Source: Bacilli bacterium
Lineage (GTDB): Bacteria; Bacillota_I; Bacilli_A; RF39; UBA660
Length of the DNA: 64,000 nt
Assembly: GCA_017428495.1 (NCBI GenBank)
Contig: JAFRQS010000026.1
Coordinates: 72,372-136,371 of the forward strand
Direction of reading: 5' to 3'
Shown here: piece by piece, positions 53,932 through 62,962 of the stretch
How positions within the stretch are numbered: position 1 is the first letter of the stretch
Layout of the letters: each line of letters starts with the position of its first letter
Program-made: the position numbers and the translations under genes
Notes under the pieces: model-generated
The model's input: only the letters and a program-made list of their open reading frames with translations
Database searches by the model: none
Told to the model about the DNA's origin: nothing

Positions 53932-55269
53932 TTAAATACCTAGTAGTAGTCCAGCTATTTTAAAATAAATTAGTAATGAGCAAGCATCAACTATTGTTGT
54001 AATAAATGGGCTTGCCATTACAGCTGGATCAAATCCAATTTTTTTAGCTAATATTGGAAGAGAACTTCCTATTAATTTAGCAACAATTACAGTAATAATA
54101 AGAGTAAAACATACTATAAATGCTACTACTAAAGTTACTTTATCTATTAATAACAGTTTAATAAAATTTGCAAGTGCAAGTGTTATTCCACAAAGTATAC
54201 TAACACCCAATTCTTTAGTTATTACTTTAAAAGTATCTTTATATTCTATTTCATCCAATGATAAACCACGTATTATAGACACACTAGCTTGGCTGCCAGC
54301 ATTACCGCCTGTATCCATAAGCATCGGTATAAATGCAGTAAGTATTACATATGTTGCAAGAGCTTCTTCAAAATGAGATATTATTTTTCCAGTAAATGTA
54401 GCAGATATCATAAGAAGTAATAACCATGGGATCCTTTTTTTCCATGTTTCAAAGATACCTGTCTTCATATATGGTTTGTCTGTTGGTGTTATAGCAGCCA
54501 TCTTTTCTATATCTTCTGTTGCCTCTTCTTCTAATATATCAATTACATCATCAATAGTTATAATTCCTACTAATCTATCTTCAGAATCTACTACAGGTAA
54601 TGTACTATAATCATAATCTTGGAAGATACCCGCAACTTCTTCCTGATCCATCATTGTAGTAAGAATGTGCTCACACTCATGCATTATATCATCAACTAAA
54701 GAATCCATATCACTTATAATTAAATCTTTTATTGTGACATATCCTAATAATTTTCTTTCATTATCAGTTACAAAACAAGAATCATAAGATACGAAATCAT
54801 CTTTTTGCTTCCTTATTCTATCTATACATTCTTTAACGGTTAAACCTTTCTTTAAATGAATATATTCTATAGCCATCAAAGAACCAGCAGAATTATCAGG
54901 ATACTTTAACAATCTATTTATAGACATTCTTGTATCTTTAGATACATTACTAAGTATTTTTTTCACCATTATTGCAGGCATTTCTTCAAATAAATCAGCA
55001 GCATCATCAGAATACATATCTTCGATTATATTAGTAGCTTCATTACTACTTAATGCAGTTATAAGTTTTACTTGAACGTCTTCATCCATATTAGAAAAAA
55101 CATCTGCAGCAATATTTTTAGGCAATAATCTAAACGCTTGAACAAGTAAATTTTCTGGCAAATCCTCAATAAGTTCAGCAATATCATACTCATTCATATC
55201 TTTAAGAATCTTTTTTATCTCTGTTAACTTTTTTTCTTCTAATAACTCTTTAATACTTTTTTCTTCCAT
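53932..55269 (-). CDS. mgtE: Magnesium transporter MgtE
   Basis: 445 aa. Cytosolic N domain (DIAELIEDLPENLLVQAFRLL), two CBS domains (about 135-255), a connecting helix, then five membrane helices with FIPMLMDTGGNAGSQASVSIIRGL, the pore signature. It is a Mg2+-gated channel. The start at 55269 has GGGAGTTGG upstream; an in-frame TTG lies three codons earlier. No Mg2+ riboswitch is visible in the ~100 bases before it. Confidence 0.95.
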   Translation of the reverse strand: MEEKSIKELLEEKKLTEIKKILKDMNEYDIAELIEDLPENLLVQAFRLLPKNIAADVFSNMDEDVQVKLITALSSNEATNIIEDMYSDDAADLFEEMPAIMVKKILSNVSKDTRMSINRLLKYPDNSAGSLMAIEYIHLKKGLTVKECIDRIRKQKDDFVSYDSCFVTDNERKLLGYVTIKDLIISDMDSLVDDIMHECEHILTTMMDQEEVAGIFQDYDYSTLPVVDSEDRLVGIITIDDVIDILEEEATEDIEKMAAITPTDKPYMKTGIFETWKKRIPWLLLLMISATFTGKIISHFEEALATYVILTAFIPMLMDTGGNAGSQASVSIIRGLSLDEIEYKDTFKVITKELGVSILCGITLALANFIKLLLIDKVTLVVAFIVCFTLIITVIVAKLIGSSLPILAKKIGFDPAVMASPFITTIVDACSLLIYFKIAGLLLGI

Positions 55270-55337
55270 ACAATCCAACTCCCAAATAACACTACAATGA
55301 TTATACCAATTTATTATTAAATATAAAAGAATAAAAT

Positions 55338-55360
55338 AAAAAAACCCTTATAAAATAAGG
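55338..55360 (-). terminator. Terminator of the first tRNA array
   Basis: Stem CCTTAT/ATAAGG (55346-55351 with 55355-55360) with GTTTTTTT on the minus strand, after tRNA-Pro. Confidence 0.85.
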
Positions 55361-55374
55361 ATTAGATAACTTAA

Positions 55375-55451
55375 TGGTCGGGAAAACAGGATTTGAACCT
55401 GCAACCTCATGGTCCCAAACCACGTGCACTACCAAGTTGTGCTATTTCCCG
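55375..55451 (-). tRNA. tRNA-Pro (anticodon TGG)
   Basis: Cloverleaf with acceptor CGGGAAA/TTTCCCG, anticodon loop TTTGGGA, T arm GCAGGTTCAAATCCTGT and an encoded CCA end. Confidence 0.95.
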
Positions 55452-55454
55452 GTA

Positions 55455-55531
55455 TGGCGCGCCCAATAGGAGTCGAACCCATAACCTTTTGATCCGTAGT
55501 CAAACGCTCTATCCAGTTGAGCTATGGGCGC
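55455..55531 (-). tRNA. tRNA-Arg (anticodon ACG)
   Basis: Acceptor GCGCCCA/TGGGCGC, anticodon loop CTACGGA, encoded CCA. The A34 would be edited to inosine to read CGN codons. Confidence 0.95.
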
Positions 55532-55555
55532 ATAAAATGGGCGTTTATTTTTAAA

Positions 55556-55631
55556 TGGTGGCTCCGATTGGAATAGAACCAACGACACGAGGATTTTCAT
55601 TCATCTGCTCTACCGACTGAGCTACAGAGCC
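55556..55631 (-). tRNA. tRNA-Phe (anticodon GAA)
   Basis: Acceptor GGCTCTG/CGGAGCC, anticodon loop ATGAAAA, encoded CCA. The anticodon stem is GATGA/TCCTC, with a T-C mismatch at the middle pair (29-41); TCATC would be expected. Confidence 0.92.
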
Positions 55632-55636
55632 ACAAA

Positions 55637-55713
55637 TGGCGGTTCCAACGGGACTCGAACCCGCGATCTCCTGCGTGACAGGCAGGCGTGTTAACCAACT
55701 ACACCATAGAACC
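55637..55713 (-). tRNA. tRNA-Asp (anticodon GTC)
   Basis: Acceptor GGTTCTA/TGGAACC, anticodon loop CTGTCAC, T loop TTCGAGT, encoded CCA. First tRNA of its array. Confidence 0.95.
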
Positions 55714-55778
55714 AATAAACAATTGCTTTTTTAGTATACTAAATTTAAATACTTTTTGTCAATACTTTTGTTATCATT

Positions 55779-56558
55779 TTATCTTTTAATTAAAGGTATC
55801 CCTAATGATAGCACTATTCCTATTAACATTATTAATATTGCTGAAAAATTTATAGTATTTGGATATAGAGTAATCAAAGAGCCAATAACAAAGCCCAATA
55901 TAACACTATATGTATTACTATAATATTTTTTTAATAAATATGAAATCAACTTAAATGTAATTATTGTACCTACTATAAATCCAATAAAAATTATTATAAA
56001 TTCAAATGTATTATTTATTATATATTCAACAGGATTAGATAAAACCATTAAAAACATATTATATTTACCAATTAAATTTAATAATACAGAACTACTAATT
56101 CCAGGTATAATTTTTCCAACAGAGAATAAAAATCCACTTATAAATAGTAATAATATATTATTACTTGTACTTACTAAATTATTTTTTATGTAATATGAAA
56201 AAAATATAGATAATAACATAACTATCACTAATAAATAATAATTAAATTTATTACTACATTTTTTATTATAATCATTTATAAACATTGGTATTGTTCCTAG
56301 TATAAGTCCAATAAACAAATAACTCATTTCTACAAAATACTTATTAAAGAAATATACTAATATATTAGATGATATTATTATACCAAATAATACACCAATA
56401 CTTATTTTAAATAAGAACATAAAATTCTTTTTCTTATCTTTTTTAAAATCATTTAATGAAAATATTATTTTATCATAAACTCCTAATATTACTGCTATTA
56501 CTCCACCACTAACTCCAGGCATTATAGCGCCTATTCCTATTAGTAATCCAGCAATCAT
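55779..56558 (-). CDS. DUF368 membrane protein (PopT-type polyprenyl-phosphate translocase)
   Basis: 259 aa with about eight membrane helices. GLLIGIGAIMPGVSGGVIAVILG and a second GKIIPGISSSVLLNL form the pseudo-repeated DUF368 signature. Members of this family (PopT) have been shown to help return undecaprenyl phosphate across the membrane for wall synthesis. It is cotranscribed with yerB, which lies 11 bases upstream, between two tRNA arrays. Confidence 0.9.
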   Translation of the reverse strand: MIAGLLIGIGAIMPGVSGGVIAVILGVYDKIIFSLNDFKKDKKKNFMFLFKISIGVLFGIIISSNILVYFFNKYFVEMSYLFIGLILGTIPMFINDYNKKCSNKFNYYLLVIVMLLSIFFSYYIKNNLVSTSNNILLLFISGFLFSVGKIIPGISSSVLLNLIGKYNMFLMVLSNPVEYIINNTFEFIIIFIGFIVGTIITFKLISYLLKKYYSNTYSVILGFVIGSLITLYPNTINFSAILIMLIGIVLSLGIPLIKR

Positions 56559-56569
56559 TTATTATCCTC

Positions 56570-57601
56570 CTATTTTATAGTAGCAGAATCAATAGGTGCA
56601 ATTTGAATATATGTATTACCATCATTTACAATAATTTCTTCACCATTTTTATATTTATATACTGTTTGCTCACTTCTTGAAGACTTTGACCATGTTATTG
56701 GTAATGCATATCCATTTGTAATATAATATCCATTACCTGTACCAATATCATTCAAATTTTGTCTTCCTTTTGTATCATTAGGTATAGCACTGTTTGACAC
56801 ATATGCAATTATTATATTCTTTGCTGTATTTTGTTTTTTAGTAACATAATCAGTATGTGGTTTATCATTAACACTTCTATAGTATAGTTTTTCATTTTTA
56901 TTATAAACATAATTTGTAATTGATGATGATGAATACTTAACATCTATACTATTAGCTTCTTTACTATCTTCTTTATCACTTAAATCGATTTCTTCAGCTG
57001 AGTACTTTAATAATAAATCTTTATTAGTATTTTCTCTATATTTTTTAGATTTAACTACTTTCCCTATTTTTTCAGTACTTGCAAATGCTGTATGCTCATA
57101 TGCTATTGGTAAATCTTCTCTCCAATAAAATTCATCATACAATCCGTTAATATTATTTACGCCCAATTTAGATATATCTGATTCAGCTTGTGGACTCCAA
57201 CCAAAGTGTACATAAATCGCATCATTTTCAAGTGCATAATCAAGAAAATAATGTCTTGCACTTCTTACTGGACCAACTCTACTTAATACCTTATCTTTAT
57301 ATATTGCCATAAGTCTAGTTATACCACCCTCTACAACCATTTCATAAACTATATATGCATCCTGTAATCCTGATTGATATGGTCTTGCGACACTCAAATT
57401 GTTTATCATTATAGCATATGGTCTACTATTAGAATCTACATCTACTATATTTAATTTCTCTTTATTTTTTTTATTAATTACTTCCTCTATTTTATTCTCT
57501 TCTTTAGAATCATCTTTTCCTTTAACATCATCCTTTTTCCCACATCCTGAAACAATTAAAATACAAAACAAAATACTAAATACTAACAAAAACTTCTTCA
57601 T
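56570..57601 (-). CDS. yerB: DUF3048 (YerB-like) lipoprotein
   Basis: 343 aa. Lipoprotein signal with lipobox VSGC (Cys 20), a Lys/Asp-rich linker, then the DUF3048 N-terminal domain (RPYAIMINNLSVARPYQSGL, YEMVVEGGITRLMAIY, VGPVRSARHYFLDYA) and the C-terminal part near the end. Anchored outside the membrane; function unknown in the family. GGAGG precedes the ATG. Confidence 0.92.
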   Translation of the reverse strand: MKKFLLVFSILFCILIVSGCGKKDDVKGKDDSKEENKIEEVINKKNKEKLNIVDVDSNSRPYAIMINNLSVARPYQSGLQDAYIVYEMVVEGGITRLMAIYKDKVLSRVGPVRSARHYFLDYALENDAIYVHFGWSPQAESDISKLGVNNINGLYDEFYWREDLPIAYEHTAFASTEKIGKVVKSKKYRENTNKDLLLKYSAEEIDLSDKEDSKEANSIDVKYSSSSITNYVYNKNEKLYYRSVNDKPHTDYVTKKQNTAKNIIIAYVSNSAIPNDTKGRQNLNDIGTGNGYYITNGYALPITWSKSSRSEQTVYKYKNGEEIIVNDGNTYIQIAPIDSATIK

Positions 57602-57656
57602 ACTTCCTCCAACTATATAATAATTATATCATTTTTTTTTAATTATATGAATATAA

Positions 57657-57683
57657 AATAAAAAACTAATCAAAAGATTAGTT
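57657..57683 (-). terminator. Terminator of the second tRNA array
   Basis: Stem AACTAATC/GATTAGTT (57664-57671 with 57676-57683) and TTTTTTATT on the minus strand, after tRNA-fMet. Confidence 0.85.
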
Positions 57684-57691
57684 ATAATCAT

Positions 57692-57767
57692 TGGTTGCGG
57701 GGGAAGGACTCGAACCAACAACCTCCGGGTTATGAGCCCGGCGAGCTACCAACTGCTCCACCCCGCG
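57692..57767 (-). tRNA. Initiator tRNA-fMet (anticodon CAT)
   Basis: First base pair C1-A72 is unpaired (CGCGGGG against CCCCGCA) and the anticodon stem ends in three G-C pairs (GGG CTCATAA CCC), the two marks of an initiator. CCA is encoded. Confidence 0.96.
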
Positions 57768-57783
57768 ATATAAAAAACAATAA

Positions 57784-57876
57784 TGGCGGAGGAAAAGGGA
57801 TTCGAACCCCTGCGCCGCTCACACGACCTCTCGGTTTTCAAGACCGATCCCTTCAACCGGACTTGGGTATTCCTCC
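57784..57876 (-). tRNA. tRNA-Ser (anticodon TGA)
   Basis: Long variable arm (GAGGTCGTGTGAGCGGC), acceptor GGAGGAA/TTCCTCC, anticodon loop CTTGAAA, encoded CCA. Confidence 0.95.
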
Positions 57877-57883
57877 ACTAAAA

Positions 57884-57972
57884 TGGTGCCTGAAACCGGA
57901 ATCGAACCGGTACGGGATTTGACTCCCGCAGGATTTTAAGTCCTGTGCGTCTACCTATTCCGCCACTCAGGC
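57884..57972 (-). tRNA. tRNA-Leu (anticodon TAA)
   Basis: Acceptor GCCTGAG/TTCAGGC, anticodon loop CTTAAAA, a long variable arm (CGGGAGTCAAATCCCGT), encoded CCA. Confidence 0.95.
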
Positions 57973-57978
57973 ATAAAA

Positions 57979-58054
57979 TGGTGTCCCGTTGGAGATTCGA
58001 ACTCCAGACCCTTTGATTAAAAGTCAAATGCTCTACCGACTGAGCTAACGGAAC
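57979..58054 (-). tRNA. tRNA-Lys (anticodon TTT)
   Basis: Acceptor GTTCCGT/ACGGGAC, anticodon loop CTTTTAA, encoded CCA. Confidence 0.95.
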
Positions 58055-58062
58055 ATAATTAA

Positions 58063-58137
58063 TGGCTGCCTCGGCTAGATTCGAACTAGCGCATGTCAGA
58101 GTCAAAGTCTGATGCCTTACCACTTGGCTACGAGGCA
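58063..58137 (-). tRNA. tRNA-Gln (anticodon TTG)
   Basis: Acceptor TGCCTCG/CGAGGCA, anticodon loop CTTTGAC, encoded CCA. Confidence 0.95.
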
Positions 58138-58142
58138 AACAC

Positions 58143-58226
58143 TGGTGGAGAGAGATGGATTCGAACCATCGAACCCGAAGGAACAGATTTACAGTCTGTC
58201 GCGTTTAGCCTCTTCGCTATCTCTCC
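58143..58226 (-). tRNA. tRNA-Tyr (anticodon GTA)
   Basis: Acceptor GGAGAGA/TCTCTCC, anticodon loop CTGTAAA, long variable arm, encoded CCA. Confidence 0.95.
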
Positions 58227-58233
58227 ATAAAAA

Positions 58234-58309
<76 letters not shown>

Positions 58310-58312
58310 ACA

Positions 58313-58389
58313 TGGTGGAGGATATAGGACTCGGACCTATGACCCCCTGCTTGTAAGGCAGGTGCTCTAACCAACTGAGCTAATCCTCC
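58313..58389 (-). tRNA. tRNA-Val (anticodon TAC)
   Basis: Acceptor GGAGGAT/ATCCTCC, anticodon loop CTTACAA, encoded CCA. It is the natural ligand for the GTA specifier proposed in the T-box at 17606-17825. Confidence 0.95.
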
Positions 58390-58411
58390 AAAATCTCAAT
58401 TGACGTATACT

Positions 58412-58441
58412 AATATATCATTTTATTTATAAAATTGTCAA
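58412..58441 (-). promoter_or_regulatory. Promoter of the second tRNA array
   Basis: On the minus strand TTGACA (58436-58441), 18 bases, TATATT (58412-58417), just before tRNA-Val. Confidence 0.8.
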
Positions 58442-58444
58442 TAC

Positions 58445-58801
58445 CTATAATTTCATTTCATCAAGTTTTTTTTCTATCCAATTTTCTAAGTTATTACTTA
58501 AAATTGCAAAACCACTACCTGTTTCCTTAATTTTGGATTTACTATACTTTTTACTTATCCTATAATCTATGTCTTTAATAGACAATTTGACATGGTTAGT
58601 TTTTTCATCTACTTCTATAACTTTTACATATATTGTTTCACCAACTTCTCCAAAATATGATGGATCTTTAACAAAATCATTTGATATCTCAGATATATGT
58701 ATAAGTCCACTATAAAAATTATCTAAACTAACAAATATCCCATACTTTTCTACCCCTGTTATATTACCCTTTACTATTTTTCCTACTTTATATTGACCCA
58801 T
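58445..58801 (-). CDS. yugI: S1-domain RNA-binding protein (YugI/CvfD-like)
   Basis: 118 aa. Residues 1-75 are one S1 domain (VGKIVKGNITGVEKYGIFVSL, GLIHISEIS, KVIEVDEKTNHVKLSIKD), then a basic linker and a helical tail, as in YugI (general stress protein 13) and CvfD. It binds RNA and probably ribosomes. AAAGTAGG lies before the ATG. Confidence 0.88.
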   Translation of the reverse strand: MGQYKVGKIVKGNITGVEKYGIFVSLDNFYSGLIHISEISNDFVKDPSYFGEVGETIYVKVIEVDEKTNHVKLSIKDIDYRISKKYSKSKIKETGSGFAILSNNLENWIEKKLDEMKL

Positions 58802-58855
58802 AAAAGGACACCTCTAAACAATTATACCATTAATTATTGGTTTTGTCCAAAGTGA

Positions 58856-58884
58856 TTTACATATTTACTAAATAAGTGTATAAT
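58856..58884 (+). promoter_or_regulatory. Promoter of the NifU-like gene
   Basis: TTTACA (58856-58861), 17 bases, TATAAT (58879-58884). Confidence 0.75.
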
Positions 58885-58903
58885 TTCCTTGGAAGTGAAA
58901 AAG

Positions 58904-59140
58904 ATGAAAAAAACAGAAATAGAAACTAAAATTAAAGAAATAATTAATAAAATCAAACCATTCTTAAATAATGATGGTGGAGATGTTGAATTCATAAAGT
59001 TTGAAAATGGAACAGTTTATGTAAAATTACTTGGAGCTTGCGTAGATTGTGCTCTTGCTGATAACACAATAAAAGATATGTTAGAATATACTTTAACATT
59101 TGAAATACCAGAAGTTAAAGAAGTAATTAATATTGATTAA
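58904..59140 (+). CDS. NifU C-terminal-domain Fe-S scaffold protein (YutI-like)
   Basis: 78 aa. KIKPFLNNDGGDVEFIKFEN, then CVDC, the two cysteines that hold a transferable Fe-S cluster, in GACVDCALADNTIKDM. The ATG at 58904 is six bases after GGAAGTG; a TTG five codons upstream is an alternative. It is convergent with the yutH-like gene, as yutI and yutH are neighbours in Bacillus. Confidence 0.9.
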   Translation: MKKTEIETKIKEIINKIKPFLNNDGGDVEFIKFENGTVYVKLLGACVDCALADNTIKDMLEYTLTFEIPEVKEVINID

Positions 59141-60044
59141 TTTGTAACCATCCAATAGTTTGTAGGTTACATTTTTTTATTAAATTTTTAATAAAGTCTT
59201 CATATAATGAAGATTTTTTTGTTATATTCATGATACTATTCTCATTTTTATTACAATATACAATACTTTCAAACATATCAAAAAAATATGATGGAAATAA
59301 TAGACGCGATATAAGTAATGATAAATTTAGTTTATCAAAGCTAAATCTAGCAAATATTTTATTAATAATATTATATATATTATTACTATTGTAAAAAAAA
59401 TATGATTTTAGATATTCTGATATATCCCTTACTTTATAATCTATTACTAAATTTAGTGGATTATATAAATCAAACAATGAAGAATCAGCATCAATCCTAT
59501 TATGACATACTCCAATATCAGCAATACCAAAATAATTTGGTGCAATCATTTTAAAATATTGAATTGCATTTTCTCCTAATCCTATATAATAATCAATAAT
59601 ATTGTATAAAACAGGATATTTTTTTATAACATGCAACATTTGATATTCAAAATAATCTATTTTTACTTCCCATAATTTAGGCCAATTAAATCTATTTAAT
59701 ATATTCTTCCTATTAATATTTATATTACCTTCATTAAGCATAAATAAAATATCTTCTATTTCTACTTTTTTTGTATCATTAACAAAAACTTTTAATAATA
59801 AATAGTTTATACCATTATATGTAGATAATGATTTATTAAATTTATTAAAAATTATCTCATGTATTAAAGATCCATTATTAATCATTTCTCTATTTAATTC
59901 TATTAAAGCTTCTAATTCATTTATTTCACCATCATATTGCACTAAATAGTATTTCTCATCATCAACATAAAATATATATTTTTGATTTTTCTCATCTATA
60001 TCTATTGGATACAAATTATAATAATAATTAATAAAATCAAGCAT
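59127..60044 (-). CDS. yutH: YutH-like spore coat-associated protein, degenerate kinase fold
   Basis: 305 aa. The pattern fits the CotS/YutH group: an N-lobe with EKYYLVQYDGEINELEALIE, then GIADIGVCHNRIDADSSLFDLYN and LVIDYKVRDISEYLKS, where kinase catalytic and metal-binding loops would be but with key residues changed (HNRID in place of HxDxxxxN). YutH is a coat-associated protein in Bacillus and lies beside yutI. The last 14 bases overlap the convergent NifU-like gene. The assignment relies on weak similarity plus synteny. Confidence 0.68.
   Translation of the reverse strand: MLDFINYYYNLYPIDIDEKNQKYIFYVDDEKYYLVQYDGEINELEALIELNREMINNGSLIHEIIFNKFNKSLSTYNGINYLLLKVFVNDTKKVEIEDILFMLNEGNININRKNILNRFNWPKLWEVKIDYFEYQMLHVIKKYPVLYNIIDYYIGLGENAIQYFKMIAPNYFGIADIGVCHNRIDADSSLFDLYNPLNLVIDYKVRDISEYLKSYFFYNSNNIYNIINKIFARFSFDKLNLSLLISRLLFPSYFFDMFESIVYCNKNENSIMNITKKSSLYEDFIKNLIKKCNLQTIGWLQINQY
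59143..59179 (+). terminator. Terminator of the NifU-like gene, inside the yutH-like coding region
   Basis: Stem TGTAACC/GGTTACA (59143-59149 with 59165-59171) followed by eight Ts. It doubles as codons of the convergent gene. Confidence 0.75.
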
Positions 60045-60094
60045 ATCATCACCTATACTCTAGTTATATATATGCATAAATTACTTTTATATGT

Positions 60095-60118
60095 AAAAAA
60101 AGAAGCTATTTTGCTTCT
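60095..60118 (-). terminator. Terminator of rny
   Basis: Stem AGAAGC/GCTTCT (60101-60106 with 60113-60118) overlapping the stop, then seven Ts on the minus strand. Confidence 0.85.
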
Positions 60119-61659
60119 TCTACTGCTCTAGTTTCTCTAACTACAGTTACTTTTACAGTACCTGGATATTGCATTTCAGCTTCAATCTTATTCTTTATAT
60201 CACGAGCTAATTTAAAACTCTTCATATCATCAACTTCTTCAGGTTTTACAATTACTCTTAATTCTCTACCTGCTTGTATTGCATATGACTTATCAATACC
60301 ATCAAAACCATTAGCTATTTCTTCTAATTGTTGTAATCTCTTAATATAGTTTTCTACAGAATCATTTCTTGCACCCGGTCTTGATGCAGAAAGAGCATCT
60401 GCTATTGCTACTATAACAGATATAATAGATGTTGGTTCAACATCTCCATGATGTGATTCAATAGCATTTATTACAACCTTATCTTCATGATATTTTTTTG
60501 CTAGTTCTAATCCAATTTGTACGTGACTACCCTCTGTTTCAAAATCTATTGCTTTACCTATATCATGTAACAAACCAGCTCTTTTAGCAAGAGTAACATT
60601 TTCACCTATTTCAGCAGCTATTATACCAGATAAATGAGCAACTTCTTTTGAATGTTGTAACGCATTCTGACCATAACTAGTTCTAAAATATAACTTTCCT
60701 AATATCTCAACCAATTCTGGTGCTATCTTTGATAATCCTAATTCAAATGCTGCTTGATTACCATACTCAACAATCTTTTGATTAAACTCTTTACATGTTT
60801 TATCATACAATTCCTCAATTCTAGCTGGATGAATTCTTCCATCTTTTATCAAGGTATCAATTGTTTGCTTTGCAATTTCCCTTCTTAAAGGATCAAAACT
60901 TGATAAAACAATTGCCTCAGGAGTATCATCAATAATTAAATCTACTCCCGTAACAGCTTCTATAGTTCTTATATTTCTTCCTTCACGTCCAATTATTCTA
61001 CCCTTCATATCATCATTAGGTAAAGTTACAACAGAAACTGTTTTCTCATTAGTAACATCTGAAGCATACTTTTGCATTGTCATCACAAGCATATCCTTTG
61101 CTTTTCTATCAATTTCAAGTTTAGCTTCATTTTCTCTTTCTTTAATCATAGAAGTAATTTCAACTTCTAAATCTGATTCGACACGTTTCATAATCATATC
61201 ACGTGCTTTTTCTTTAGAAAAGCCAGAAATACTCTCTAGTAATTCCATTTCTTTTCTCTTCAATTCTTCCATTTCTTCTTCTGCTTTTTGGATTTCTTTT
61301 TGTTTTAAAACAAGAGAATTATCTCTTTCTTCTAACATTTTATCTCTATTTTGTAGGATTTCATCTCTTTTATCTAAGTTTTTCTCTCTTTGTAAAAGTT
61401 TATCCTCTAATACAGTAATCTCTTGCTTTCTCTCTTTTATTTCTTTATCTGTCTCTAATTTTAATTTATGACTCTCTTCTTTTAATTCAAGTATAGAATC
61501 TCTCTTAGCCTTTTCTGCATCTTTCTTTGCTTTTTCTATAATATCATCCGCTTTTTTTAAAGCATTATTTGATCTACTATTATTATATACAAGTACAGAT
61601 GCTGCACCTACTCCTAATCCAATTACAGAGGTTAAAATGGAAACAATAATACCTTCCAT
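60106..61659 (-). CDS. rny: Ribonuclease Y
   Basis: 517 aa, normal length. N-terminal membrane anchor (about 3-25), a long coiled coil (30-195), a KH domain ([19 protein letters not shown]) and an HD domain ([30 protein letters not shown]). It is the main mRNA endonuclease of Bacilli. GGAGG precedes the ATG. Placed behind recA as in Bacillus. Confidence 0.97.
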   Translation of the reverse strand: MEGIIVSILTSVIGLGVGAASVLVYNNSRSNNALKKADDIIEKAKKDAEKAKRDSILELKEESHKLKLETDKEIKERKQEITVLEDKLLQREKNLDKRDEILQNRDKMLEERDNSLVLKQKEIQKAEEEMEELKRKEMELLESISGFSKEKARDMIMKRVESDLEVEITSMIKERENEAKLEIDRKAKDMLVMTMQKYASDVTNEKTVSVVTLPNDDMKGRIIGREGRNIRTIEAVTGVDLIIDDTPEAIVLSSFDPLRREIAKQTIDTLIKDGRIHPARIEELYDKTCKEFNQKIVEYGNQAAFELGLSKIAPELVEILGKLYFRTSYGQNALQHSKEVAHLSGIIAAEIGENVTLAKRAGLLHDIGKAIDFETEGSHVQIGLELAKKYHEDKVVINAIESHHGDVEPTSIISVIVAIADALSASRPGARNDSVENYIKRLQQLEEIANGFDGIDKSYAIQAGRELRVIVKPEEVDDMKSFKLARDIKNKIEAEMQYPGTVKVTVVRETRAVEEAK

Positions 61660-61746
61660 ACTTCCTCCTTAACGTATCACAAACATACAATTCTATTGTA
61701 AAATTGATTTCAAATAAAGTCAAGTATTAAGTATCCCTAGAACATT

Positions 61747-61780
61747 TAAAAAAAGAAACATATTATTCTGTTTCTTTTTT
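61747..61780 (-). terminator. Terminator of recA
   Basis: Stem AAAGAAACA/TGTTTCTTT (61752-61760 with 61769-61777) in the end of recA, with T run on the minus strand. Confidence 0.85.
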
Positions 61781-62800
61781 ACTATTTTGTTCTTTTTTAT
61801 TTGAAATACCATAATATTCTCTAACTTTTTCATATATTTCATTACACAATGATTCATTTTCTTTAAACAACAATTTTACATTTTCTTTACCTTGGCCTAT
61901 CTTTTCACCATTATAAGAATACCATGCTCCACTTTTATTAATGATATTAGCGTCACTTGCTAAATCAATAAGTTCTCCTTCCTTACTTACACCTTCACCA
62001 TACATGATATCAACAGTCGCTGTCTTAAATGGAGGCGCAACTTTATTTTTAACCACTTTTATTACAGTTTTATTTCCAATAACAGAATCTCCTAATTTTA
62101 TTTGTTCTGCTCTTCTAACATCTAACCTTATTGATGAATAAAATTTAAGTGCTCTTCCACCAGGTGTTGTTTCTGGATTACCAAACATAACTCCAACTTT
62201 TTCTCTTAATTGATTTATAAATATTACTATTGTATTAGTTTTATTGATTGTTCCAGATAATTTACGCAAAGCCTGAGACATAAGTCTAGCTTGTAAACCT
62301 ACGTGAGAATCCCCCATTTCACCTTCTATTTCAGCTTGTGGAACCAAAGCAGCAACTGAATCTATTACTACTATACTTATTGCGTGACTCTTAACAAGTG
62401 CATCACATATTTCTAAAGCTTGTTCACCTGTATCTGGTTGTGATAACAACAAATTATCAATATTTACTCCTAATTTTTTAGCATATATTGGATCCAATGC
62501 ATGCTCAGCATCGATAAAAGCTGCTCTACCTCCATTTTTTTGAACTTCTGCTATTGCATGTAAAGCAAATGTAGTTTTACCACTTGACTCTGGACCATAT
62601 ATCTCTATTATTCTTCCCTTAGGATAACCTCCAACACCAAGTGCTATATCTAGAGCTAGTGACCCTGTACTACTTACATCTATTTCAATACTGTCATGGC
62701 TTCCCAATCTCATTATTGCACCTTTACCAAATTGCTTTTCAATGTCAGCTAAAACTTGATCTAACATCTTATCTTTGTCTAATTCTTTTTCTTTTGCCAT
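61763..62800 (-). CDS. recA: Recombinase A
   Basis: 345 aa. Walker [11 protein letters not shown], Walker [12 protein letters not shown], the L1 and L2 DNA-binding loops ([36 protein letters not shown]) and a short acidic tail. It forms filaments on ssDNA for recombination and SOS induction. GGAGG precedes the start. A LexA-type box lies just upstream of its -35. Confidence 0.98.
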   Translation of the reverse strand: MAKEKELDKDKMLDQVLADIEKQFGKGAIMRLGSHDSIEIDVSSTGSLALDIALGVGGYPKGRIIEIYGPESSGKTTFALHAIAEVQKNGGRAAFIDAEHALDPIYAKKLGVNIDNLLLSQPDTGEQALEICDALVKSHAISIVVIDSVAALVPQAEIEGEMGDSHVGLQARLMSQALRKLSGTINKTNTIVIFINQLREKVGVMFGNPETTPGGRALKFYSSIRLDVRRAEQIKLGDSVIGNKTVIKVVKNKVAPPFKTATVDIMYGEGVSKEGELIDLASDANIINKSGAWYSYNGEKIGQGKENVKLLFKENESLCNEIYEKVREYYGISNKKEQNSKKETE

Positions 62801-62827
62801 ATTTCCTCCTCTGTCTATTACAATTTA

Positions 62828-62856
62828 ATTTTACTATATATTAAAAAAATAATCAA
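62828..62856 (-). promoter_or_regulatory. Promoter of recA
   Basis: On the minus strand TTGATT (62851-62856), 17 bases, TAAAAT (62828-62833). Confidence 0.8.
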
Positions 62857-62865
62857 GTACTTTTT

Positions 62866-62879
62866 CGAACATTTGTTTG
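62866..62879. promoter_or_regulatory. LexA (SOS) box before recA
   Basis: CGAACATTTGTTTG matches the Gram-positive SOS box CGAACRNRYGTTYG closely, with one base of the second arm off. It lies ten bases upstream of the recA -35, where LexA could interfere with polymerase. Confidence 0.8.
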
Positions 62880-62902
62880 AATAATTGTTTTTTTATTTGC
62901 AC

Positions 62903-62941
62903 AAAAAAAGAGAAACTATATAATAAAATATATATTTCTCT
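62903..62941 (-). terminator. Terminator of pgsA
   Basis: Imperfect long stem with arms GAGAAAC/GTTTCTC-like ends (GAGAAA 62910-62915 with TTTCTC 62935-62940) and seven Ts on the minus strand. Confidence 0.75.
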
Positions 62942-62962
62942 CAATAATAATCCACAATTTAA

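Noticed and set aside
57695-58138. Open frames across the second tRNA array, some reading like proteins on either strand
   Set aside because: They run through tRNA genes with clear cloverleaves; such frames are well-known annotation errors.
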